Assembly (NCBI GenBank): GCA_903772945.1
Contig: CAICTM010001506.1
Coordinates: 1 to 27,989 of the forward strand
Source: Seminavis robusta
Taxonomy: Eukaryota; Bacillariophyta; Bacillariophyceae; Naviculales; Naviculaceae
Direction: 5' to 3'
Length of the DNA stretch: 27,989 nucleotides
In this document: piece after piece, positions 10,101-17,621 of the stretch
Layout: each line of letters begins with the position of its first letter
How positions within the stretch are numbered: position 1 is the first letter of the stretch
Position numbers and translations under genes: made by a program
The notes under the pieces: model-generated
The model's input: the letters and a program-made list of their open reading frames with translations, nothing else
Told to the model about the DNA's origin: nothing
Database searches by the model: none

Positions 10101-12282
10101 CATCATCATCCAGGTCTTCGATTTCATCATTGAATGCCACCGCAAAGTTTTCTGTTGTGGGTCCTGAACCAATCTGTGGCTCTTCCCCAGCAGGGCAAAT
10201 ACAAGAATCGTTGGTGCCAACTTGTTGTTGCTGCTGCTGCTGAAGCTTCCTGAACAACTCTGTGTTAATTGACGATGATATCGGGTGCCCGTTCTTCCTT
10301 GCAATAAGGTTTCTTCGCCGTCGGAAAACATCATCGAAAAGGTTGAACGTGCCAGTGTCTGTGACTGGACAATCTCTGCATGTACCTGTGACGGAGAATA
10401 AAATGGGAACGATCTCTTGTCGAACTCGTTGGGGTGCTGGTGTCCCAGTAGAATTCATGGTGCTGTTGGTGCTATTGAAGCCACCAGAGCTGTTTGTTAT
10501 GATAGCCTGTTGTAGATCTCTTTCTAGCAAGACATTCTCTAATCTTCGAGCAGCTCCCACAAGATCATTCACTCGAGTGCTGGCTGTTGGGATGACCTGC
10601 AGTTCCACTTTTGCTATGCTCCTGAAATGGCCATCGCATGTCACATAAGAAAGCCTGTTGTAGGAATTTCGGAAACTCCGCTCAAGGGACCTGGCCTCTT
10701 CAATGGTGAAAGAAGTAATATTGACGCGGAGGTCCGAGAAAACTGCCGATTTGAAGCTCAGCAAACTAGTTCCACAGTCCACTTTTTGTCCTTCTTCAAC
10801 ATTCTCTGCCACTTCCACAGCTTCCACTACCCCGGCTTCTTGTAACTCCTCCAATTCCACATTGTAGGAGTCAAGAAAGTCAGCCTGCGAGAGGGTGGGA
10901 GCTTCCTCTGCCTCCTCAGCGATCTCTTCAGTTTCGGTGGGACAAATGCAGATATCGTTCTGTTGCAGCCACCGGTTGCCCTGCATCATGCTGTCAAACT
11001 CCAGCAACGACTGCTTTCCCTTGATTTTATCAGCCAAATCCCTTTTTTGGCTTTTGCTACCTCCAAAACGATATGGTGATCGAATTTGGCCCCAGTCATC
11101 GAGCAACACTCTTGCCCTCCTACGAAAGGCATCATCAAAGAGGTTGAAGCTACCCGTATCAGTAACAGGACAATTTCGGCATTGGCCAGTCACAGTGAAA
11201 GCGGCATTCCCCACCTCAGACCGAATATCTGTGGGAGCTAGGGACGGAGCTGATGACGGACTGGTGGTTGTTGCAGTCGTGTTTGTGAAAAGAGTCTCAT
11301 TCGACCCCTGTTGCTGCAACCATCGTGAAGAGGACCCTTCTGGCTTTCGGTCTTCAAATTCCAGGTCCAAGGTGGCACTGACAACCGTTCGAAAGTAGGG
11401 GTCGCAGGAAAGGAAACTCAATTGATTGTAGGCTCGTATAAAGGTATCCTCGAGTGCTCTAACTTCCTTTGCAGATGGCACAGCGTTGTTGGCCACATTG
11501 ACACTAACATAGGCAAAGGATGTAAAGCTCAGTTTTTCTTCCGAGCAGGGAATGATTTGTAACTCGGTGATGGTTTGTACCGTCAACGTGACACTCCACG
11601 GAGCGGTGACACTTCTCCATGCATCGTTCAAAATGGGAAGAAACTCCTTGAGCGAGAGACGATTGGAATTGGGTGTTGCTCCCGTTGGACACACACAGGA
11701 GGAAGAGGAGGATGATAGTTGCTTGTCGGCTGCCACTGGACTCGTCGTCGTCGCAGTACTGTCCTCGGCGGCAAGACTGCTATTGTTGCTGCTATTGGTG
11801 GAACTGCTAAAGTTGGCTGCAACGTGGCTCTGAAAGAGAGGCTCGGAGGAGGCGGTACAGTTGTAGCATTCGGCGGACACGGTCATGGTCAAGATGGATC
11901 CACTCCCCACCACTGTGTCGTCTTCGATGCTTTCCATGATGATGGATTGAATGGTTCGAAAATGAGGAATGTCACAGGATTGAAAGCTCTGTTCATTGAA
12001 GGTGTCTCGGAATGCGTCCAGCAGATCATTGACCAATTCTTCTTCTTCGTCGTCTAGAATCCAGGACAAGTCGTCTTCCACAATGGTCAGGATGAAATTA
12101 CGAGACAACTCGGTGATTCCCGACGGATGGCATTGATATTCGTCCACTGCCACGAGCTGTTTGCTCGATGCACTGTTCACGGGAGTGGCCAGGAAGGATA
12201 GCAGCAGTAGTAGTAGAGTGGTGATTATCAAAAGCTTACTACATCTTCTTGGTAGACATATGATGCCGCTGTGAGATGCCAT
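7123..12282 (-). CDS. Large secreted mosaic protein: four Cys modules, PT/PS linkers, BspA-like (DUF285) repeats
   Basis: This is a single open frame of 1719 residues with a signal peptide (hydrophobic core about 17-33, 'LLIITTLLLLLLSFLATPVN') and no later membrane span, so it is probably exported to the surface or matrix. Residues 49-930 hold four copies of a module. Each has an 'SF..CD..FR' motif (99, 289, 545, 790), a CxxC motif (C139/142, C368/371, C635/638, C844/847; the last three in 'CPVTDTG.F.LFD..FRR') and a CxC(P) motif (C196, C445, C694, C901). I do not recognise this module. A PT-rich linker (about 1020-1085) follows, then a unique domain (1088-1204), a PSxx linker (1205-1290), a conserved lead-in with two Cys, and seven 25-aa BspA-like repeats ('GWDVS.VTSM..MF..A..FNQDI', 1340-1520). 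A PSxx tail ends the protein. Seven RxLQ motifs occur (320, 437, 588, 678, 815, 892, 1147). An adhesin or extracellular-matrix role is inferred, not shown. The ATG is the first in frame and directly precedes the signal peptide. Confidence 0.85.
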   Translation of the reverse strand: MASHSGIICLPRRCSKLLIITTLLLLLLSFLATPVNSASSKQLVAVDEYQCHPSGITELSRNFILTIVEDDLSWILDDEEEELVNDLLDAFRDTFNEQSFQSCDIPHFRTIQSIIMESIEDDTVVGSGSILTMTVSAECYNCTASSEPLFQSHVAANFSSSTNSSNNSSLAAEDSTATTTSPVAADKQLSSSSSSCVCPTGATPNSNRLSLKEFLPILNDAWRSVTAPWSVTLTVQTITELQIIPCSEEKLSFTSFAYVSVNVANNAVPSAKEVRALEDTFIRAYNQLSFLSCDPYFRTVVSATLDLEFEDRKPEGSSSRWLQQQGSNETLFTNTTATTTSPSSAPSLAPTDIRSEVGNAAFTVTGQCRNCPVTDTGSFNLFDDAFRRRARVLLDDWGQIRSPYRFGGSKSQKRDLADKIKGKQSLLEFDSMMQGNRWLQQNDICICPTETEEIAEEAEEAPTLSQADFLDSYNVELEELQEAGVVEAVEVAENVEEGQKVDCGTSLLSFKSAVFSDLRVNITSFTIEEARSLERSFRNSYNRLSYVTCDGHFRSIAKVELQVIPTASTRVNDLVGAARRLENVLLERDLQQAIITNSSGGFNSTNSTMNSTGTPAPQRVRQEIVPILFSVTGTCRDCPVTDTGTFNLFDDVFRRRRNLIARKNGHPISSSINTELFRKLQQQQQQQVGTNDSCICPAGEEPQIGSGPTTENFAVAFNDEIEDLDDDGEAESVQTTAGNVVEGQPVLCDGELVQFKSFVYADIGIDPSTLPNSTIETLEKVFEETYNTVSFEACDEFFRVVSKVGLVVSDKISSRRLQSGNETDISSNTTRNKGRVLFEVTGRCRNCPVTDTGGFSLFDAAFRRSLMQEDEIPLLKARDPFLQFHVPSRGSRHLQQALDVCLCPIGKDPGEEQNTSRSVVFLTEYNMALVEAQEEQAQATEDTAGAAIPTAAPLPIIVIPVIEIEEFLEDPINATYPAPSMVSPPTSVPESMITVTPRHNATMGPTPNVATVSVNLTAIPNTPPPTSPPTEEPTPEPTPEPTPEPTDEPTPAPTEEPTVEPTAVPTGQPSFDPTQTLPSFSPTAMSACTEPLQNMEATMIVTLSGDSTSKHNVYFANAFLNASKSVESTCSVEVLAVTVQSRTSQRRSLQGAAVSEDLVFLASANLVSLAAFYSNDFVGPLSDAFNAIVRNANMEACFQGSSLCPSASPSLTPSNNPSGSPSVIPSLSPSTDPSPVPSLVPSTQPSTLPSSSPSLKLPSESPSTAPSAAPSENPTSSTPSSFPSSAPTATCFTDRPSVDAALLDIPTAQATYGPIHSWCFEEMSFGRLFMGDDMQSFSHNITGWDVSRITSMYRMFRGATYFNQDISSWDTGSATSMQGMFFGAATFDQNIGGWDLRSVTNIRWMFNGATRFNQDIGGWTVSKVRWVRDMFSDADSFNQDISGWDVAKVLGMAKMFQGNDAFNQDISGWDVSKVNNMFGMFQSATAFNRDISSWDVSRVTSMLQTFRTATSFNQNLCAWGGKGSGWNSTFSGSGCTEQGDPTIQSDGVTWSPLCHVCPVPSGSPSQIPSLLPSKAPSNVPSGGPSHRPSHRPSTIPSSAPSKSPSGNPSGPPSQIPSLIPSKAPSNVPSGGPSRRPSTIPSSAPSKSPSGNPSESPSQIPSLIPSKAPSNVPSGGPSHRPSTIPSSAPSKSPTGNPSGSPSQIPSLIPSKAPSQAPSPN
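7130..7611 (-). repeat. PSxx tetrapeptide tail with a 132-bp higher-order repeat
   Basis: The last 160 residues of the mosaic protein are almost pure PSxx tetrapeptides. They form a larger unit of 11 tetrads (44 aa, 132 bp) running from PSQI through PSKA, PSNV, PSGG, PSTI, PSSA and PSKS to PSGN. The unit occurs about three times plus a partial copy. The first copy has one extra PSHR tetrad. Near identity between units at the DNA level suggests recent expansion or homogenisation. The repeats also keep an antisense frame open, which is an artefact. Confidence 0.9.
7725..8265 (-). repeat. Seven tandem BspA-like (DUF285) repeats, 75 bp each
   Basis: Within the mosaic protein, residues about 1340-1520 repeat the pattern W-[DT]-x-[SG]-x-[VIA]-x-x-[MI]-x-x-[MT]-F-x-x-[AN]-x-x-F-[ND]-[QR]-[DN]-[IL] every 25 residues. 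The block ends in 'NLCAWGGKGSGW' and a short Cys-containing cap. The paralogue at 25069 has six repeats in the matching block, so one unit was gained here or lost there. Confidence 0.9.
9030..9225 (-). repeat. PT-rich low-complexity linker
   Basis: Residues about 1020-1085 of the mosaic protein are built from EPTP and EPT-type short repeats. This is the usual make-up of an extended, probably O-glycosylated linker in secreted algal proteins. The complementary strand shows the matching Val-Gly-Ser frame only as a shadow. Confidence 0.85.
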
Positions 12283-13090
12283 GGCTGGGAATCTTCTTGG
12301 GGGCAGGGTCTAAGATTGGTTCTTGCAACGGAAGTCGATAGGTTTTGGGGAACTGCTATCCAAAGAACAAATTTATAGTTGGAATGAATGAAGGAAGGCA
12401 CGGTGGGGTTTTGTTCGGAATTTTTTAGAAGGCACCACGATAACCATTCACTCCACAGCGGGTACTACTATTAAAAATAGTACCGCACTGTAGTGCTCTG
12501 TTACAAGGTTGTAAAAGGCCATGATTCGCAATTATTGTCGGAGAAAGCTCAGAGAATCGATTCGATTCGATTCGGTCAGAGTCATTCTCAGACATTGTGT
12601 TCTTGGCGCAGCTGCTGTGGCCTTGTTCCAAGACTCCACTTCGTAGTGCTCTAATCCTTTTACTCCGGTAGGTACGGTATTCCTGGTACTACCATACTGT
12701 ACGATTCCTAATAGTAGCATTCCATCACTCCTTCCATTGGCAACCAACCAATAATCAAAAATCTTGGATCCGGTTCTTCATTCTTCGTCATCATGTGAAG
12801 AAGGAATGAATCAAATCCAGTCATTCCAAACAGGAAGACTGCTATAGGCGGGTAGGTTGGGTAAGTGTAGGGTTGAAGATAACCTTTACTTGGCGATTTT
12901 GTTTAAAATAAAACGTGTACCTGGTACCGCATCTACCTGAACTCAAATGTATTCTTGTAGTGGAAGGTAGTCTACCCGCACGGTACTACGTTTCACGGTA
13001 CCGAACCGAATCATATCATATCATATCATATCGATCGAATTCAATAAGCTATCATGTATCATGCCGGTACCTATTACAGTATCTACTGAG
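12283..13090. promoter_or_regulatory. Intergenic region: upstream of the mosaic gene and downstream of the LRR gene
   Basis: Both flanking genes are on the minus strand, so this 808-bp stretch must hold the 5' region of the mosaic gene and the 3' UTR of the LRR gene. Visible structure includes an imperfect hairpin with GGTACT...AGTACC arms at 12461-12484, about 180 bp upstream of the mosaic start; a TCGAT pentamer run at about 12557-12571; a (TCATA)4 microsatellite at 13011-13032; and many GGTAC/GTACC sites. I see no convincing TATA box, and no promoter can be fixed from sequence alone. Confidence 0.4.
13011..13032. repeat. (TCATA)4 microsatellite
   Basis: Four perfect TCATA units plus TC lie 60 bp beyond the stop codon of the LRR gene, in its probable 3' UTR. 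Confidence 0.9.
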
Positions 13091-15355
13091 CTAGTAGCTC
13101 GAACAGCACTCAACAAGAGAGCAATTGGCACGAAGGTCCACAAGGAACCCGTCATTGTAGAGCTCGCAGAGCTCGGGCGGCAACGATCCTGTGATCATGG
13201 TGCCATCAATCCAGAATTCCGCCATGTTCTCCAATTGTCCAAACTCGGAAGGAATGATTCCAGTCAGTGCAGGAGTGTTGGAAAATACCAAGGCCGCCAG
13301 GGATTGGAGCTGGCCCAAGGTGGAAGGCAGCGTTCCTTCTAGATGGGTATGCTGCAGCCAAATCTCCGAAATTCGAGACAGCAGGCCGAGTTCACTGGGG
13401 ATGGGGCCTGACAAAGATGTGTAGTCCAGAATGATAATATCCAGATTTGTCATGGACGCAAGCGACGATGGAAGCGTCCCGGTGATTTCATTCTCTCCCA
13501 GTCTCAACTCTGTCAAGCGCGTGAGCCGTGACATATCCGGTAGAGGACCTGTGAGGCCGGACCATTGGAGTACGAGGACTCGTACTTTTGGCAATTCATT
13601 GATTTGAGGAGGAATGCTTCCCGAGAAAAAGTTGTCGCCCATGGATAGTTTGTACAAGTTGGATTGGTTGTGAAAGAGTTCCGCGGGCAGCGTTCCGGTA
13701 AGGACGTTGGCTTCCAGCTCCACCGTGGTCAAGCCACTCAACAGACCCAACTCACTAGGAATCGGTCCAGTAATTTGATTGTCCTCGAGAAAGAGCTGTT
13801 TCAGATTGGAGAGACTGCCAATTTCTGTTGGCATTTGCTGTGCGATTTTGCAATGATGAAGACTGAAAAGCTGTAAATCGGGCATCAATCCAACTTCAGA
13901 AGGAATCGCCCCCGACAGTCCCGTACTTTCAAAAATAGCTTCTCCGAGTTTCTGCATGCCACCAATGTACGTGGGCAGTGTCCCATGGATGCCATGGTTC
14001 CACGAAAGATCCAAAACCTCCAATTCTGGCAAGAGCTGAAAGAGTTCGTTTGGTAGAGTTCCCACGGCATTGATGGGAGCCAGGACGAGGACTCGCACAA
14101 CGCCGTCGTTCTGGGGACACGCCGTGCTGAAGTTTCCATTCGTTCCAGACCCCTCGTAGTAATCGATTCCTTCAATTTTCACATCAATGTCATAGTAAAG
14201 GCCCCAATGGCATTCATGCACTGAGTGATTTAACCATTGATGGTTGCTTGGCAAAGTCCACTGCTCTCCATTGGTAGCATAAAAGAATGTGGCCATGGCA
14301 AACCGCTGTTGTTGTCTTTGTGGAGTCAAGTTAGTAGTGTCATCTTGTAGCATCCACTGGTTGGCCCGTGCCTGCGGAGAAAAGGGGACACGAATGGCCT
14401 CGAGGGTATTGTTGGGCAGATTAGATTCAAATGGATCCTGCACGTCCCAGACGGGGCTGTCACTGTCAGTGCTGTCGCTGTTACTGCGACGAGTCACACC
14501 CACGGCCACTCCCACAGCCACCATCACGACGACACACAACATGGCCAAGACTTTCGGATGCGTGGCCAATTCTCGCCACTGGAATTCCATGGTTCTGGCT
14601 TCAAAAACGTCCGAATCGTCGGCTCCCACCAATCGAGCTTCGACCAAGAGATCCTCCTCGAGTGGATCGAGGATTCCTCCGGTGGAACTGTGGCCCGTTT
14701 GTTCGACGTCACGACAAGTCTCGTCCGATGATTCATCCATAATATTATGATTACTAGAGTCATCGCCGCCAATCCCCGCCATGGCCACGGCACCGGGAAC
14801 CGACGCACGTAGACTGGAACGTTCTAGGCCAGGTGGGACGGCCGCCAGTGCAGCGCTTGTGGTCAGCGTCATGCGAGTGGTTGTTGGATGATTGGTGTTG
14901 ATTCCTCCTTCTTCCACATCCCCCGTATCCGTGGTAGTGGTAGTTGTTCCAGTAGTAGCAGTGGCAGTGCTGACAATGGTGGTCGTTCCACTGGTGACTC
15001 CAGCCGTGGTTTGCGTCGTGGTAGTAGCGGCAACGGATACAGCCGTCTCATCGTCGTCTTCCGTCGCACCAGCGGGAACAATTCCAATCGACACAGTCTC
15101 TCGCATCGAGGCTCGCTTTGCCTCCAACAATACGGCTTCTGCCTCTTGATACTGATCATTCGCCTGGGCAACGGTAGTAGGAGGAGGAGGAGCCAAGGAA
15201 ACAGTACGACGCATCACAGCGGCTCCCTTTTCGGTCATCAACGCCGTTTCCGCCTCGAGGGCTCGTTGGACACCGGCTGCCTCTACGGCTGGAACCGCTT
15301 TCTCTCGTTGCTTCTCATCAGCATCAGGCTTCGGGGAGAACTCTTGGGAGGTCAT
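13091..15355 (-). CDS. LRR transmembrane protein, N-in/C-out
   Basis: This 754-residue single-exon protein has no signal peptide. The cytosolic N-terminal part (1-265) is low in structure and Ala/Thr-rich, with a Thr-rich patch at 110-145 and two similar segments ending in MRRTVS (48-53) and MRETVS (84-89). One membrane span lies at about 267-288 ('LAMLCVVVMVAVGVAVGV'). The outer part has an LRR N-cap ('CHWGLYYDI', C382) and about ten plant-type LRRs (420-735, pattern 'L..L..L.L..N.ltG.iP.elg.L'). It ends in a short cysteine cap (C745, C750, C751). This layout is common for diatom LRR proteins, which are proposed to sense or bind ligands. No kinase domain is present, and the ligand is unknown. 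The ATG at 15355 is the first in frame. N-in orientation is inferred from the missing signal peptide and the extracellular nature of LRR caps. Confidence 0.88.
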   Translation of the reverse strand: MTSQEFSPKPDADEKQREKAVPAVEAAGVQRALEAETALMTEKGAAVMRRTVSLAPPPPTTVAQANDQYQEAEAVLLEAKRASMRETVSIGIVPAGATEDDDETAVSVAATTTTQTTAGVTSGTTTIVSTATATTGTTTTTTDTGDVEEGGINTNHPTTTRMTLTTSAALAAVPPGLERSSLRASVPGAVAMAGIGGDDSSNHNIMDESSDETCRDVEQTGHSSTGGILDPLEEDLLVEARLVGADDSDVFEARTMEFQWRELATHPKVLAMLCVVVMVAVGVAVGVTRRSNSDSTDSDSPVWDVQDPFESNLPNNTLEAIRVPFSPQARANQWMLQDDTTNLTPQRQQQRFAMATFFYATNGEQWTLPSNHQWLNHSVHECHWGLYYDIDVKIEGIDYYEGSGTNGNFSTACPQNDGVVRVLVLAPINAVGTLPNELFQLLPELEVLDLSWNHGIHGTLPTYIGGMQKLGEAIFESTGLSGAIPSEVGLMPDLQLFSLHHCKIAQQMPTEIGSLSNLKQLFLEDNQITGPIPSELGLLSGLTTVELEANVLTGTLPAELFHNQSNLYKLSMGDNFFSGSIPPQINELPKVRVLVLQWSGLTGPLPDMSRLTRLTELRLGENEITGTLPSSLASMTNLDIIILDYTSLSGPIPSELGLLSRISEIWLQHTHLEGTLPSTLGQLQSLAALVFSNTPALTGIIPSEFGQLENMAEFWIDGTMITGSLPPELCELYNDGFLVDLRANCSLVECCSSY

Positions 15356-16471
15356 CGTCTTTCTTTATCTTATTTTATTTTAGTTATTACTCGACTCAAG
15401 CAGTGGTAAACTCTCAGGGATGAACAAACACAAAAACTGCTAATAGTAATAGTAAAGCAGAGGGGACTGTGTTTGGGAGTTGGGACGAAGGCGGCTCCAA
15501 GCTCCAAGCAGTTTAGATCTAGCTAGTACTAGCTAGTTTCTACGGGAGCCAAGTGGTTTTGTGATGAGGCCATTGCACATCGGGGTGGCCGGAAAGCTTT
15601 ATTTTTGCTCAGGTGGTAGTCAACTGGTATTTAATTAAAAGTACCTGTACCGGACCTGACCAGTAGGTACATGTACCAGGTAATGATGACATGGTGACAA
15701 TGTCATGGTGAATTGGCGATTGAAAATCTGCACTCTCATAAATCCATGGGAAAGCAGCGTTCTTCCTCGGAATGTCTTCTGTACGAGCAAACCGCACTCC
15801 TCAAAGAATGTCATCGGAGAACACCATACTGAGTAGGAAAATTAATTAATACTCATCAGTAGTCTCTTCTTCTTGCGTCCAGCAGCATCTTCACTCATTT
15901 GTGGCATATACTTTAGACTCAATAATAAGAAATCGTAAATTCGGATAGGAGTGGGGCTCCTACCCCCTCCAATCTTCTTTATCAACGCAACCCCACTACT
16001 AGTATCTTCAACAAAGAGCTCATGATTTGTGGTGAATTCAATCATGGCTCTGACCTCAGTGTACAAACCCTTAGATAGCTAACAGGCGTCGCACCCTCTC
16101 AGGAGGCCAGTGTGGCCGGTACGGTGAGCAGACTTGACTGTGGGAAATACCCAGGCCTCAGCTAGTGGGTTGTCCTCAAGCACATCTTGTCTGAATCCAT
16201 TTTAAAATAGACATTCAGTTTTTTCATTTTCTCTCTAACAAGGCAAGCCAATTTCAGTACAGAAAACTTTCTTACTTTGTTTCTAGCTAGATCAAGCAGG
16301 TTAGTATTTGATACACCCAGTGCACTTGCTCAGCCAGGACTCGTAATTTGGTTTGAATCAAATAATAGAGATGGTGATCACTGTGTCTGTCCAGGCAGGA
16401 AATTTTGAAGATTTAGGCCCAGGATTGAAGCATTTCATGGAGCCAGACTAGACTAGTAGAGTAAAAGTCAT

Positions 16472-16639
16472 TTTAAGACCGGGTGAAGATTAAGACCATG
16501 TAATTAATAGAGGTTCTTACGTAGGATCCTACGTAGCTTCGGTACCAGAGCAATAGAGGTGCTTCCTAAGTGTTCCGTAGGATCTTACAGGACTCTCCTA
16601 TGTAGGATCCTACACAGTTAAGTACTGTAAAGTCTTAAA
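16472..16639. repeat. Palindrome-rich segment with TTTAAGAC/GTCTTAAA ends (MITE-like)
   Basis: TTTAAGAC at 16472-16479 and its complement GTCTTAAA at 16632-16639 bracket 168 bp. Inside are an 18-bp perfect palindrome (TACGTAGGATCCTACGTA, 16518-16535), a near-palindrome GTAGGATCTTAC (16577-16588) and a 14-bp palindrome TGTAGGATCCTACA (16601-16614). No target-site duplication is obvious. It may be a small non-autonomous element or a cluster of protein-binding sites. Confidence 0.5.
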
Positions 16640-17192
16640 CTGCCGAGAAAAAGAATTCGTCACAAAAGTGAGGATATTTTCAATCAACCATAACTCCACC
16701 AATAAGTACACTCTGATCTTGGGAATTTAATGGGATACTCAACAACATGTGCCCTTTCGATTCAGCTACTTAGAAGTACAATATTCGAGATCCACCTCTT
16801 AAGAGAATAATCCGGGGAAAGGTCGGTCGTAAATCGCATTTTACTCTAGTACTAATATCTTTGGGGTCTCAATAGTGTCAAGTCTGTGATAGTTCAATAT
16901 CAAGAGATTCTTTCCTGTTTCCAAAATCTGAGTAGATGAATGCACTCACTTTCTTATTCCGAGTGACGAGTCTCTTAAATTCAAGTTTAGAGTGAAGTCA
17001 GAACTCGGACAGATTAAAAAATCAAACTGTGGGAAGAGGTACAGAGGTACTCTTGGAGCGAAATAATAGAGGTGGCCATGTCCACTGACAGCCCTTTTTA
17101 CAGCGTGCTCGGATCTGCCCTTTGGTAAGGGGGACAGTGCTGTGAACGTGTGAACCACTGGGGGGGACCAGAGCAAACCATGACCAAGACAG

Positions 17193-17375
17193 TTGTTGAC
17201 AGTGGTAAACCATTACACCGACTGATTCATTCGTACACAGGGCTATGGAGTAATCCATTCAATAAACATGCCAACCATGGTAAACCATCAAGATATTGGT
17301 TGACAGTGGTAAACCAATCACAGCTCCAATCACTATCTTTTTCGACAGCGGTAAACAGTGGTAAGACAGTGGTGG
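17193..17375 (+). repeat. Dispersed GACAGTGGTAAACCA motif upstream of the lipase gene
   Basis: TTGACAGTGGTAAACCA appears at about 17196-17212 and 17300-17316. Degenerate copies are at 17267-17286 (ATGGTAAACCATC) and 17342-17375 (CGACAGCGGTAAACAGTGGT, then GACAGTGGT). The second full copy lies within ATTGGTT...AACCAAT arms (17295-17317). The cluster begins about 430 bp and ends about 250 bp before the lipase start codon. Confidence 0.6.
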
Positions 17376-17621
17376 ACATTGATGTACCTGGTGGTACCGG
17401 TACCACTTTACAGTGGTTATCAGGCCACTCTGGCGAGCTCGGAATTGGTAAGGTTCGAGGTAGTCGCGGGAGTCGAGGTGCGTTGCACGGTAAAAGTTCA
17501 GGTCACCCCTCAAGCGTTCCAGGTTTTCGCTCACGAACATTTTTGGCGTCAACGGAGCTACATTTGGCACTCTAGCTAGCCTACATCATCTCGTCTCTTC
17601 CACTTCTGGTTTGCTGATCTG

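Larger units (their letters stand above)
15356..17621. promoter_or_regulatory. Divergent intergenic region between the LRR and lipase genes
   Basis: This 2.27-kb stretch separates two divergently transcribed genes, so it should contain both promoters. It holds a GGTACATGTACC palindrome (15666-15677), a cluster of three GTAGGATCYTAC palindromes (16518-16614), and repeated GACAGTGGTAAACCA-type motifs (17193-17375). Small open frames at 15842-16066 (minus, 74 codons) and 17150-17575 (+, 141 codons) have no recognisable domain, and I do not call them genes. I cannot point to a core promoter. Confidence 0.45.

Noticed and set aside
15842..16066. Minus-strand frame of 74 codons in the divergent intergenic region
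   Set aside because: No recognisable domain, no upstream context, and the length is expected by chance in 2 kb.
17150..17575. Plus-strand frame of 141 codons upstream of the lipase
   Set aside because: Overlaps the repeated GACAGTGGTAAACCA motifs, lacks any domain or signal, and ends before the lipase start without a plausible splice link.
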